Shown: one piece after another, positions 27,486 through 36,489 of the stretch
Numbering within the stretch: position 1 is the first letter of the stretch
Layout of the letters: each line of letters begins with the position of its first letter
Assembly (NCBI RefSeq): GCF_007677725.1
Contig: NZ_VEDF01000001.1
Location: 203,457 to 267,456 of the forward strand
DNA length: 64,000 nt
Direction of reading: 5' to 3'
Source of the DNA: Pseudomonas sp. URMO17WK12:I11
Lineage (GTDB): Bacteria; Pseudomonadota; Gammaproteobacteria; Pseudomonadales; Pseudomonadaceae
Program-made: the position numbers and the translations under genes
The notes under the pieces: model-generated
Database searches by the model: none
The model's input: the letters and a program-made list of their open reading frames with translations, nothing else
What the model was told of the DNA's origin: nothing

Positions 27486-27767
27486 ATGCCGCGCCCTGCC
27501 TGGTCCTTGTATGCCTACCAACTGATCGAGCCTGACGAGCAGCTCGACCTGTTCGCCTGCCAGGAAATTCGCGTCCACCTGGTGGCCCGTCAGCTTGAAC
27601 TCGGCGTGCCGGTCGACCGCACCCTGTGCGGCGGCTTGCTGCCGGCCCAGCCGCGCTGGTCCGGGGTGCCGCGCGGCATCTATCGCGATGGTCGGCTGTG
27701 TGATCTATGCCGGGCGATCCTCGATGCCCAGCGCCGTGGCATGCGGCCGATCTGGCCTGAGCTGTGA
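27486..27767 (+). CDS. Conserved hypothetical protein with a CxxC-like pair
   Basis: A 93-residue soluble protein. The cysteines in LFACQ, TLCGG and LCDLC could bind a metal, but the spacing does not match a zinc finger I know. The Shine-Dalgarno sequence before the ATG at 27486 is weak. It lies between tesA (58 bp) and an L,D-transpeptidase gene (131 bp) on the same strand. Homologues are expected in other pseudomonads at this position, from memory of the ybbAP-tesA-oprI order. The function is unknown. Confidence 0.65.
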   Translation: MPRPAWSLYAYQLIEPDEQLDLFACQEIRVHLVARQLELGVPVDRTLCGGLLPAQPRWSGVPRGIYRDGRLCDLCRAILDAQRRGMRPIWPEL

Positions 27768-27898
27768 GACGGGCCTGCGCGGTGGAACTCCGCCGGCCAT
27801 TGATCATCTGAAACCCATGTGGGGCCCCGATGCCTCCCGCTTGCTCCGAGGCGGGTGTACAATCGGGCCTCTTGACCCGCTTTCGAAGGATTTCCCGG

Positions 27899-28876
27899 AT
27901 GTTGCCGCGCATTCCCGCCGTCACCCGTCGCCTGACCCTGGCCGCCCTGCTGGTAGCAGGCCCTGCTGCCGCGCTGGAATTGCCCCTGCCGCCACCCGGT
28001 GAAGACGTTGTCGGGCAGGTGCAAGTGATCAAGGCCAAGTACGAAGACACCTTCGCTGATATCGGCACCGCCAATGACCTCGGCTACCTCGAGATGATCG
28101 CGGCCAACCCTGGTGTCGATCCGTGGCTGCCAGGTGCTGGCACCGAGATCATCCTGCCGACCCGCTACATCCTGCCGCCAGGTCCGCGCGAAGGTGTCGT
28201 CATCAACCTGGCCGAATACCGCCTGTACTACTACCCCAAAGATCAAAACGTGGTGCACACCTTCCCGCTGGGGATTGGCCGCGAGGGTTGGGGGTCGCCT
28301 GTGGCCAACACCAAGATCATCGCCAAGACGCCGAACCCCACCTGGACGCCTCCGGCATCGATTCGCGCCGAACATGCCGCGGACGGCGACATTCTGCCTG
28401 CGGTCGTACCGGCAGGGCCGGATAATCCGCTCGGGCCGTTCAAGTTCACCCTCGGCGTGCCAGGCTACCTGATTCACGGCTCGAACAAGAAGTTCGGCAT
28501 TGGCATGCGCACCAGCCACGGCTGCTTCCGTATGCTCAACAACAATGTGCTGGAGTTGTCCAAGATGGTCCCGGTCGGTACACCGGTGCGGATCATCAAC
28601 GAGCCTTACAAGTTTGGTGTCAGTGGTGGCAAGGTGTATCTTGAAGCGCATACGCCACTGGATGATAACGGCAACCCATCGGTGGTCGACAAGCACACTG
28701 CGGTGATCAATGCGTTGCTCAAGCGCGAGGACTTGGCCAATAACCTGCGCATGAACTGGGACATGGTCCGCGACGTGGTCGCAGCTGAGGATGGCATGCC
28801 CGTGGAAATAGCCGTGCCAAACAGTAGCGAGGCGCCAGCACCGATGATGTCGAGTATCCCGCCCGAGTTGCAGTAA
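27899..28876 (+). CDS. L,D-transpeptidase of the YkuD family with LysM-like domain
   Basis: A 325-residue secreted enzyme: signal peptide to about residue 26, a LysM-like peptidoglycan-binding segment at about 42-90, then the YkuD domain. His193 lies in IHGS, and the catalytic Cys209 is in the SHGCFR motif. It transfers meso-diaminopimelate acyl donors to 3-3 cross-link peptidoglycan or to attach a lipoprotein lysine to the wall. OprI, a lipoprotein ending in Lys, is encoded convergently next door, so it is a plausible acceptor; that is inference. AAGGA precedes the ATG at 27899. Confidence 0.9.
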   Translation: MLPRIPAVTRRLTLAALLVAGPAAALELPLPPPGEDVVGQVQVIKAKYEDTFADIGTANDLGYLEMIAANPGVDPWLPGAGTEIILPTRYILPPGPREGVVINLAEYRLYYYPKDQNVVHTFPLGIGREGWGSPVANTKIIAKTPNPTWTPPASIRAEHAADGDILPAVVPAGPDNPLGPFKFTLGVPGYLIHGSNKKFGIGMRTSHGCFRMLNNNVLELSKMVPVGTPVRIINEPYKFGVSGGKVYLEAHTPLDDNGNPSVVDKHTAVINALLKREDLANNLRMNWDMVRDVVAAEDGMPVEIAVPNSSEAPAPMMSSIPPELQ

Positions 28877-28898
28877 GGCTACTGCGCCGCTCTAAGAG

Positions 28899-28932
28899 CC
28901 CGCTCCAGGCCCTGGCCTGCAGCGGGTTTTTT
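28899..28932 (+). terminator. Intrinsic terminator of the L,D-transpeptidase gene
   Basis: CCCGCT (28899-28904) pairs with AGCGGG (28921-28926), and an inner CAGGC/GCCTG extends the stem past one mismatch. Six T follow directly. Confidence 0.9.
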
Positions 28933-28957
28933 CATGCCTGGGAGCCTGTTCAGGCAA

Positions 28958-28989
28958 TAAAAAAGCCGACCCCACAGGTGGGGTCGGCT
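28958..28989 (-). terminator. Intrinsic terminator of oprI
   Basis: On the minus strand, AGCCGACCCCAC pairs with GTGGGGTCGGCT (plus positions 28964-28975 and 28978-28989). A run of T follows (plus A run 28958-28964). Confidence 0.9.
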
Positions 28990-29011
28990 GTATAACAATC
29001 CGTGAGGATTA

Positions 29012-29263
29012 TTACTTGCGGCTGGCTTTGTCCAGCATGCGCAGAGCGCGCTCGTTGGCTTCGTCAGCGGTCTGCTGAGCCTTCTGAGCAGCGGCCAGGG
29101 CGTCGTCAGCCTTACGGTAGGCTTCGTCAGCACGAGCTTGAGCGCGAGCTGCTGCGTCTTCGGTCGCAGTCAGACGAGCTTCGGTTTCTTTGGATACGCT
29201 GCTGCAACCGGTAGCCAGAACTGCGGCCAGAGCCAGAGCAGAGAATTTCAGAACGTTGTTCAT
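29012..29263 (-). CDS. oprI: Major outer-membrane lipoprotein OprI
   Basis: An 83-residue lipoprotein. The signal peptide ends in the lipobox LATGC, giving a lipidated Cys20. The mature part is an alanine-rich heptad-repeat helix that trimerises as a coiled coil. The C-terminal Arg-Lys offers Lys83 for covalent attachment to peptidoglycan, as in Lpp. AGGGGAA lies before the ATG at 29263; an in-frame ATG 15 bases upstream is less likely. It has a strong terminator and a candidate promoter with an upstream A-tract, consistent with very high expression. OprI is a genus marker of Pseudomonas. Confidence 0.97.
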   Translation of the reverse strand: MNNVLKFSALALAAVLATGCSSVSKETEARLTATEDAAARAQARADEAYRKADDALAAAQKAQQTADEANERALRMLDKASRK

Positions 29264-29772
29264 CGTGTTCCCCTTCAAGGACTTTCAATTAAAGAGCCAT
29301 CTCTCGGAAAAGAGAAACTGGCCGGCGTACATAGTACCCATTACTTGTAGTAAGTAAACTGACTGAGCGCAAGAACTGCAAAAAAAATGTTCCTCGAGGC
29401 AGGCCTGACAACATGCCTGACGGTGAAGTGCAAAAAAATCGCGCATCGCTGCCAAGCGTTTGTTGTTCGGCAACTTTTTGTGTGAACTAAAAGTGACTCG
29501 AACTGTCTCTGATCGTCTTATCTGCTACAACATCCGGCGCTGTTGTCCTGTTATCAGAGCCCGCCGCGACACGGCACTCTGCTACTTTTTAACAGTTGCT
29601 ACCTTGAGTATTCCCGCTTGCGCCGCCTACTATTTCAGGGTGGCCCCGCGCGGTCGAACGATTGCAGTGGGCCTGGGGTCCAAGGGGCAAGAGGTGGCGT
29701 TGAGGTTCCTCCGCCGGATCAACCACATCGGTTAAGGCCAAGGTCTGCCAGAAAGGCCTGCGAGGAGTAGTG
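29264..29772. other. 509-bp intergenic region with nested dyads and two promoters
   Basis: No convincing coding region is present. Visible are the oprI promoter (29331-29359, minus), A-tracts at 29380-29387 and 29432-29438, and a nested inverted repeat. In the repeat, CTCTGAT (29507-29513) pairs with ATCAGAG (29553-29559), and CAACA (29528-29532) pairs with TGTTG (29541-29545). A rightward promoter candidate with TTGAGT (29604-29609) and TACTAT (29628-29633), spacer 18, would give the GNAT gene a leader of about 130 bases. Confidence 0.5.
29331..29359 (-). promoter_or_regulatory. Candidate promoter of oprI
   Basis: On the minus strand, TTTACT (29359-29354) and TACTAT (29336-29331) are spaced by 17 bp. 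An eight-base A-tract (29380-29387) lies just upstream and could act as an UP element. Confidence 0.45.
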
Positions 29773-30054
29773 ATGAGTGAAGCGCTGACCATCCACCATG
29801 ACCAGGCCGGTCATCAGTTCGAGACCAATGTGGACGGTCATCGTGCTTACCTGACCTATATGGACCTGGGCAAGCAGACGCTGGATATCTACCGCACGTT
29901 CGTGCCCAACGCACTGCGCGGTCGTGGCATCGCCGCGGCGCTGACCGAGAAGGCCTTGGAATACGCCGAGCAAATGGGCTATACGGTGATTCCGTCGTGC
30001 TCTTATGTCGAGCGTTACATGGAGCGCCAGCAGCGCCACTCCAGCAAGGCCTGA
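29773..30054 (+). CDS. GNAT-family N-acetyltransferase (short YjdJ-like)
   Basis: A 93-residue minimal GNAT protein. The acetyl-CoA-binding motif A reads FVPNALRGRGIAAALTEKAL near residues 45-64, and the C-terminal SCSYVERYMER segment is typical of the small YjdJ-like GNAT proteins (DUF4442-like neighbours are absent). It would acetylate a small molecule or protein in the cytoplasm; the substrate is unknown. AGGAG (29763-29767) precedes the ATG. It shares a very long perfect hairpin terminator with convergent aroF. Confidence 0.85.
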   Translation: MSEALTIHHDQAGHQFETNVDGHRAYLTYMDLGKQTLDIYRTFVPNALRGRGIAAALTEKALEYAEQMGYTVIPSCSYVERYMERQQRHSSKA

Positions 30055-30063
30055 GGCATCACC

Positions 30064-30117
30064 AAAAGGGGCTCGCCGCCTGCGCCGATTGATCGGCGCA
30101 GGCGGCGAGCCCCTTTT
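30064..30117. terminator. 26-bp perfect hairpin, bidirectional terminator
   Basis: A perfect 26-bp stem (30064-30089 with 30092-30117) closes over TG. It begins with AAAA and ends with TTTT, so it would terminate both the GNAT gene and convergent aroF. Confidence 0.85.
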
Positions 30118-30121
30118 CATG

Positions 30122-31198
30122 TCAGCCGCGTTGACGCTGCGGCAACACATCCTTGAGCTTGGCGTGCATGCTGCGCAGCGCCTTCTCCGTAGCCGACCAG
30201 TCGATGCAGGCGTCAGTGACCGACACGCCGTACTGCAGGTCGTCGAGGTTCTTCGGAATCGACTGACAGCCCCAGTTCAAGTGGCTCTCGACCATCAGGC
30301 CGATGATCGACTGATTGCCTTCGAGGATCTGGTTGGCGACGTTCTCCATCACCAGCGGTTGCAGGGCAGGGTCCTTGTTGGAGTTGGCGTGGCTGCAGTC
30401 GACCATGATGTTGGGCTTGATCTTGGCCTTGGCCAGGTCCTGCTCGCACAGCGCGACGCTGACCGAGTCATAGTTCGGTTTGCCGTTGCCACCGCGCAGC
30501 ACCACATGGCCGTAGGCATTGCCCTTGGTGGTGACGATGGATACCCCGCCTTCCTGGTTGATGCCCAGGAATCGATGCGGCTTGGACACCGATTGCAAGG
30601 CATTGATGGCGACGGTCAGGCCGCCGTCGGTGCCGTTCTTGAAGCCGACTGCCGAAGACAGGCCGGAGGCCATTTCCCGGTGGGTTTGCGATTCGGTGGT
30701 GCGCGCACCGATGGCCGACCAGCTGATCAGGTCTTGCAGGTACTGCGGCGAGATCGGATCGAGCGCTTCGGTAGCGGTGGGCAAGCCCATCTCGGCCAGG
30801 TCCAGCAACAGCTGACGGCCAATGTGCAAGCCGTCCTGGATCTTGAACGAGTCATCCAGGTACGGGTCGTTGATCAGCCCCTTCCAGCCCACTGTGGTAC
30901 GGGGTTTCTCGAAGTACACGCGCATGACCAGGTACAGCGTGTCGGACACCTCGGCGGCCAGCACCTTGAGGCGCTCGGCATATTCGTGGGCAGCCTTGAT
31001 GTCGTGGATGGAGCAGGGGCCGATCACCACGAACAGGCGGTGGTCCTTGCCGTCGAGGATGTTGCGCACCACTTCCCGGCCGGCAGTGACAGTCTGCAGG
31101 GCCTTGGCGCTGAGGGGTATTTCCTTCTTGAGCTGATCGGGGGTGATCAAGGTCTCGTTGGAGGCAACGTTTAGGTCGTCGATCGGTAAATCAGCCAT
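30122..31198 (-). CDS. aroF: 3-deoxy-7-phosphoheptulonate (DAHP) synthase, class I
   Basis: A 358-residue type I DAHP synthase. It condenses phosphoenolpyruvate and erythrose 4-phosphate in the first step of the shikimate pathway. VVIGPCSIHD, RVYFEKPRT, GARTTESQ and DCSHANSNKD are the family active-site motifs and carry the metal-binding Cys and the PEP-binding Lys and Arg. The length matches the Phe/Tyr/Trp-feedback-sensitive E. coli enzymes; which amino acid inhibits this one cannot be read. An in-frame start 60 bases upstream was rejected because the family starts near MADLPIDDL. Confidence 0.93.
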   Translation of the reverse strand: MADLPIDDLNVASNETLITPDQLKKEIPLSAKALQTVTAGREVVRNILDGKDHRLFVVIGPCSIHDIKAAHEYAERLKVLAAEVSDTLYLVMRVYFEKPRTTVGWKGLINDPYLDDSFKIQDGLHIGRQLLLDLAEMGLPTATEALDPISPQYLQDLISWSAIGARTTESQTHREMASGLSSAVGFKNGTDGGLTVAINALQSVSKPHRFLGINQEGGVSIVTTKGNAYGHVVLRGGNGKPNYDSVSVALCEQDLAKAKIKPNIMVDCSHANSNKDPALQPLVMENVANQILEGNQSIIGLMVESHLNWGCQSIPKNLDDLQYGVSVTDACIDWSATEKALRSMHAKLKDVLPQRQRG

Positions 31199-31430
31199 CG
31201 TGTTACTCGTCAGGTCACGGTGCCGGCCGCCAGCAATCCCCGTGCGGCCCAGCAGCAAGAATGTTCGCAGCGGGGAGCCGAACCTTAGCGCGTTAAAGGG
31301 TGCGCGACAATGGCCTGGGCTACGCGTTCCAGGGTTTTTCCCTGGCGCTGGCGTCTTTACTGACAGTCACCTTGCGCAAAGCCACGGTAAAAGGTGTAAA
31401 AAAGGCAGCCTAACCCAGATGGAGAGCAGC

Positions 31431-32378
31431 ATGACCCTTCGTAAGCAACGCATCGGCATCATTGGCAGCGGCGCGATTGGCGGCTTCTACGGCGTGATGC
31501 TGGCGCGCGCCGGGTTCGATGTGCACTTCTTGCTGCGCAGCGAGTATGGCGTGGTGCGCCAGCACGGCCTGACGATCGACAGCGCGGTGCACGGGAGCGT
31601 GCAGCTGAATGTCCAGGCTTATGCCAATGCGGCAGACATGCCGCCTTGCGATTGGCTGTTGATCGGGGCCAAGGCCACCAGCAATACCGAGCTCGCGCCG
31701 TTGATCGTGCAGGCGGCTGCCCGTGATGCCAAGGTGGTCTTGCTGCAGAACGGCCTGGGCATGGAGGAGCAACTGCGCGCGGACTTGCCCGCGAACCTGC
31801 ACCTGCTGGGCGGTCTGTGCTTTATCTGCGTCGACCGGCAGGCGCCGGGGGTCATTCGCCACCAGGCCCTGGGTGCGGTCAACCTGGGTTATCACAGCGG
31901 GCCAGCGGCCGATGCCGGCGCGGCGCTCGTCGAAGCCGGTGCCGCGTTGTTCCGCGCCGCGGGTGTGGATTCCCAGGCCATGGCCGACCTGGGCCAGGCG
32001 CGCTGGCAGAAGCTGGTGTGGAACGTGCCCTACAACGGCCTATCGGTGCTGCTCGGCGCCAGCACCAGCGCGCTGATGAGTGACGCCGACAGCCGCCAGC
32101 TGATCCGGACCCTGATGGCCGAAGTCGCGCAAGGCGCCGCTGCCTGCGGTCATCCACTGCCTGATGGCTACGCCGACCACCTGCTGCGTGTCACCGAGCA
32201 GATGCCCGATTACTGGCCAAGCATGTACCACGATCACGTTCAGCAGCGGCCACTGGAGTTGCAGGCGATCTACGCCGAGCCGCTTGCCAGGGCCCAGGCC
32301 GCAGGTTGCGAGCTGGCGCAGGTACGCATGCTGTACCAGGCGCTGCGCTTCATCGAGCGCGCCCGGCGTAGCGCCTGA
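31431..32378 (+). CDS. Putative 2-dehydropantoate 2-reductase (PanE/ApbA family)
   Basis: A 315-residue NADP-dependent reductase. The N-terminal Rossmann loop is GIIGSGAIGGFYG, and the C-terminal ketopantoate reductase domain carries the catalytic lysine in QKLVWNVPYN. It would reduce 2-dehydropantoate to pantoate for coenzyme A, but pseudomonads often carry several paralogues, so the pantothenate role is not certain. The ATG at 31431 has GGAG six bases upstream. It diverges from aroF across 232 bp and precedes a universal stress gene. Confidence 0.83.
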   Translation: MTLRKQRIGIIGSGAIGGFYGVMLARAGFDVHFLLRSEYGVVRQHGLTIDSAVHGSVQLNVQAYANAADMPPCDWLLIGAKATSNTELAPLIVQAAARDAKVVLLQNGLGMEEQLRADLPANLHLLGGLCFICVDRQAPGVIRHQALGAVNLGYHSGPAADAGAALVEAGAALFRAAGVDSQAMADLGQARWQKLVWNVPYNGLSVLLGASTSALMSDADSRQLIRTLMAEVAQGAAACGHPLPDGYADHLLRVTEQMPDYWPSMYHDHVQQRPLELQAIYAEPLARAQAAGCELAQVRMLYQALRFIERARRSA

Positions 32379-32481
32379 GTCTGTTCAGGCCGCAGCAGCA
32401 GTACGCTGGACGGCTGAACGCGGGTCCGGCGCGCTGCTAAGCTCAAGCTTGCTCTGCCGCAACGGTAGTCGAGGAGGTCGA

Positions 32482-32979
32482 ATGATCCGCTCCATGCTGT
32501 ACGCCACCGACCTGGGCGTGTACGCCCCGTTTGTCCTGCAGCACGCCTTGGCCTTGGCGCGCGGTTTCGGCGCCGAGCTCTATGTCATCCATGCCGTGGA
32601 ACCGATGGGGCAGTTCGCCGAGTCATTGCTGCAAAGTTACCTGGATGAGCAAACCCTGGACACCCTGCACAGCGAGGGGGTCAATACCGTCATGGCCAAT
32701 ATCGAGCAGCGGGTGCTGGAGAACTTACGTGACGAGTTGGGCGAAGCTGCTGACCTCGCCCTGATCAAGGCGATGCGCGTGCGTCAGGGCGATCCGGCCC
32801 AGGTCATCCTCGACCAGGCCCAGCGGCTGAGCGTCGACCTGCTGATCTTCGGCAGTCACAGCGCCGGGGCGGGTGTCGACGTGCCCATTGGCCGAACAGC
32901 GGTGCGGCTGCTGCAACTGTCACCGGTTCCGGTGTACATGGTGCCGCTTTCCCAGCACCTCGGTAGGAGGAAAGTGTGA
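32482..32979 (+). CDS. Universal stress protein (UspA family)
   Basis: A 165-residue single-domain UspA protein. It starts MIRSMLYATDLG and has the C-terminal ATP-binding-like loop with VDLLIFGSHS and then GRTAVRLLQLSPVPVYMV. The final G-x2-G-x9-G(S/T) pattern is incomplete (SHSAGAGVDVPIGRTA), so ATP binding is uncertain. It is expected in the cytoplasm under stress. GGAGG precedes the ATG at 32482. It lies between the PanE-like gene and cysB on the same strand. Confidence 0.85.
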   Translation: MIRSMLYATDLGVYAPFVLQHALALARGFGAELYVIHAVEPMGQFAESLLQSYLDEQTLDTLHSEGVNTVMANIEQRVLENLRDELGEAADLALIKAMRVRQGDPAQVILDQAQRLSVDLLIFGSHSAGAGVDVPIGRTAVRLLQLSPVPVYMVPLSQHLGRRKV

Positions 32980-33048
32980 AGTCGGCGGTAGGAAATTTCC
33001 CAAGGGCATGTAACAAAATAGTTCTAGTTTTATTTCCACAACCACTAA

Positions 33049-34083
<1,035 letters not shown>

Positions 34084-34115
34084 GCAGCTACAGTTACAGG
34101 TTTCAAGCTACAAGC

Positions 34116-34146
34116 AAAAGCGGCCCATTCGCAGGCCGCTTTTCTC
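34116..34146. terminator. Terminator between convergent cysB and cysH
   Basis: AAAAGCGGCC (34116-34125) pairs with GGCCGCTTTT (34134-34143) around CATTCGCA. The A and T ends would let it work on both strands. It is flanked by GCTTGCAGCTT-type repeat sequences at 34100-34115 and 34163-34180. Confidence 0.85.
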
Positions 34147-34175
34147 TTGAGGCGTGAAACTCGCAGCTTGCAGCT

Positions 34176-34910
34176 TCAAGCCTTGCCGATCAGGTTGCCG
34201 GCGTGCAGGCCGCATTCTTTCTGGGTCGACTCTTCCCACCACCAGCGACCTTCGCGCTCGTGCTGGTTCGGCAGCACCGGGCGGGTGCAGGGCTCGCAGC
34301 CGATGCTGATGAAGCCGCGTTCATGCAGGCTGTTGTACGGCAGCTCCAACATGCGGATGTAACCCCAGACTTCTTCGCTGGTCATCTGCGCCAGAGGGTT
34401 GAACTTGTACAAGGTGCGCTCAGGGGTCGAGAACGCGCTGTCGATTTCCAGTGCTGCCACCTGGCTGCGCGTGCCAGGGCTCTGGTCGCGGCGCTGGCCG
34501 GTGGCCCAGGCGCTGACCGTGGCCAGCTTGCGGCGCAGCGGCTCGATCTTGCGGATGCCGCAGCACTCGCCATGGCCGTCGCGGTAGAAACTGAACAACC
34601 CCTTTTCCTTGACGAACGGGTCGAGCTTGGTGCGGTCCGGGCTGAGGATCTCGATCGGCAGGTTGTAGTGTTCGCGCACCTGATCGATGAAACGGTAGGT
34701 CTCAGGGTGCAAACGGCCGGTGTCCAGGCTGAACACCTTGACCTGCTTGTTCAGCTTCCAGGCCATGTCGACCAGCACCACGTCCTCGGCACCACTGAAG
34801 GAAATCCACAGGTCGTCACCGAAGTGATCGAACGCAAGTTTGAGGATGTCCTGCGGGGACTTGCTGGCGTAGGTCGCGGCCAGTGCGGCGACGTCGAAAG
34901 GTAGGCTCAT
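34176..34910 (-). CDS. cysH: CysH, assimilatory APS (adenylylsulfate) reductase, 4Fe-4S type
   Basis: A 244-residue reductase of the PAPS/APS family. Cys116-Cys117 and Cys205/Cys208 form the 4Fe-4S-binding set of the APS-reducing type, absent from E. coli PAPS reductase. The catalytic Cys233 is in KECGLH. It reduces adenylylsulfate to sulfite with thioredoxin in cysteine synthesis. Characterised Pseudomonas CysH enzymes reduce APS directly. It is convergent with cysB, its expected activator. The last residues end at a short gap with a strong shared terminator. Confidence 0.95.
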   Translation of the reverse strand: MSLPFDVAALAATYASKSPQDILKLAFDHFGDDLWISFSGAEDVVLVDMAWKLNKQVKVFSLDTGRLHPETYRFIDQVREHYNLPIEILSPDRTKLDPFVKEKGLFSFYRDGHGECCGIRKIEPLRRKLATVSAWATGQRRDQSPGTRSQVAALEIDSAFSTPERTLYKFNPLAQMTSEEVWGYIRMLELPYNSLHERGFISIGCEPCTRPVLPNQHEREGRWWWEESTQKECGLHAGNLIGKA

Positions 34911-35000
34911 CAGGCGGTTTCCATCTTGGCTATGGCGCTGTGCGCTCGTAATGAGGGGATGGTAACAAAAAATGGCCAGGTAGACGCCTGGCCGGCAGGC

Positions 35001-36344
35001 TCAAAGGCTTTGCAGGGTCTGCAACAGGACGCGGACCTTGGCGATCGATTCTTCGTATTCGGCCTGCCAGTTGGAGTCAGCCACCACCGCACCGCCGCCC
35101 CAGCAGTTGACCTGACCGTCCCTGACCAGCAAGCTGCGGATAGCGATCGAGCTGTCCATCTCGCCGCGCACGTCCACGTACAGCAGCGAGCCGCAGTACA
35201 GGGCGCGCCGCGTTGGCTCCAACTCGTCGATGATCTGCATGGCGCGGATCTTCGGGGCGCCGGTGATCGAGCCGCCGGGGAAGCTGTCGCCGATCAGGTC
35301 CAGCGCGTCTTTGTCCGCGGCCAGTTGCCCGGTGATGCTGCTGACCAGGTGGTGCACGTTGGGGTAACTCTCCAGGCTGAACAGCTCCGGCACCTTCACC
35401 GAGCCGATGGCGCAGGTGCGTCCGAGGTCGTTGCGCAGCAGGTCGACGATCATCAGGTTTTCCGAGCGATCCTTGCTGCTGTGCAGCAGCTCCTCGGCAT
35501 TGCGCGCATCCTGGGCAGGGTCGTCCGCGCGCGGCCGGGTGCCCTTGATCGGGCGAGTCTCCACCTGGCCCTCGCTGACGCGGATGAAGCGCTCTGGCGA
35601 AAAGCTCAGCAGCGCGCTGCCATCGGCCAGCTGCTGGTACGCGGAAAACGGCGTAGGGCAGGCTTGGCGCAAGGCCTGGTAGGCCCGCCAAGGATCGCCC
35701 TGGCATGGTGCTCGAAAGCGCTGGGTGAGGTTGATCTGATAACAGTCGCCGGCCTGAATGTAGCGCTGCACCTGATCGAAAGCCATCTTGTATTGCTCGG
35801 CCTGCAGGTCGCCCCGCATCGCCGCCAGCAGGTGGAAATCCCCGCAGCTCGAGGTGTCGGCAGCGTCGAACAGCGTCGTCAGGCGAGTACGTTCGGTGAG
35901 CGCCAGGGCGGGATGGAACACCAATTGACTGGTGCACAGCTGGTGGTCGGTGATCAGCGCCCAGGCATACAGGCCAAGCTGCGCATCGGGCAAGCCCAGG
36001 TCGTCGTTCGCCTGATGCGGCAGCTGCTCAAGGCGTCGGCCGAAATCATAGCTCAAGTAGCCGATCAGGCCGCCCGCGAAGGGCAGCTCGACACCAGTAG
36101 GTAACTGCGCATCACCCAGCTGCAACAGGCTTGCGCGCAGTCGCTGCAGGTAAGCGCGGCCGTCTTCCTCTGACGCGACTTGCAGGTGCTGCAAGGGCCA
36201 GGCGCTCAATAGATCGAAGCGACCACGCGTCGCGTCAGGGCGAGCGCTGTCGAGCAGGATCGCCCCTGGCGCCTGGCGCAGGCGGGCGAAATAGACGGCG
36301 GGGTCAGGCTGGTAGGGCAGGGGGTGAAGCGTGCAGGTCGGCAT
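35001..36344 (-). CDS. pabB: Aminodeoxychorismate synthase component I
   Basis: A 447-residue chorismate-utilising enzyme. The C-terminal domain holds PIKGTRPR, whose lysine is the nucleophile typical of PabB, while TrpE has alanine in this place. DLLRNDLGR and GSITGAPK are the other chorismate-site motifs. With a glutamine amidotransferase subunit it makes 4-amino-4-deoxychorismate for folate. The start is M18 of the longest frame, at 36344, because the family begins near that point. The three-gene cassette upstream on the same strand ends 145 bp before it, with a hairpin between. Confidence 0.92.
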   Translation of the reverse strand: MPTCTLHPLPYQPDPAVYFARLRQAPGAILLDSARPDATRGRFDLLSAWPLQHLQVASEEDGRAYLQRLRASLLQLGDAQLPTGVELPFAGGLIGYLSYDFGRRLEQLPHQANDDLGLPDAQLGLYAWALITDHQLCTSQLVFHPALALTERTRLTTLFDAADTSSCGDFHLLAAMRGDLQAEQYKMAFDQVQRYIQAGDCYQINLTQRFRAPCQGDPWRAYQALRQACPTPFSAYQQLADGSALLSFSPERFIRVSEGQVETRPIKGTRPRADDPAQDARNAEELLHSSKDRSENLMIVDLLRNDLGRTCAIGSVKVPELFSLESYPNVHHLVSSITGQLAADKDALDLIGDSFPGGSITGAPKIRAMQIIDELEPTRRALYCGSLLYVDVRGEMDSSIAIRSLLVRDGQVNCWGGGAVVADSNWQAEYEESIAKVRVLLQTLQSL

Positions 36345-36423
36345 CAGTAGGGACGGCGATGTAAAAGCGAAGAGGCCGATTGTAGACCCGTGCATGGATG
36401 GCGCCTAGCGTCAGGACGACATT

Positions 36424-36481
36424 AAGCGGCCTGTTTCACCGGGCCGCTTCACCGGGTGCATGCCAACCCGGTGAAGCGGCC
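36424..36481. repeat. Three-arm inverted repeat between pabB and the ATP-grasp gene
   Basis: GGCCGCTTCACCGGGT (36442-36457) pairs perfectly over 16 bp with 36466-36481. Its GGCCGCTT part (36442-36449) can instead pair with AAGCGGCC (36424-36431). No T run follows on either strand. Confidence 0.6.
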
Positions 36482-36489
36482 GCCAGTGG

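Noticed and set aside
29460..29735. Possible 91-codon gene between oprI and the GNAT gene.
   Set aside because: There is no Shine-Dalgarno sequence, the composition is atypical, and the frame crosses a dyad and a promoter candidate.
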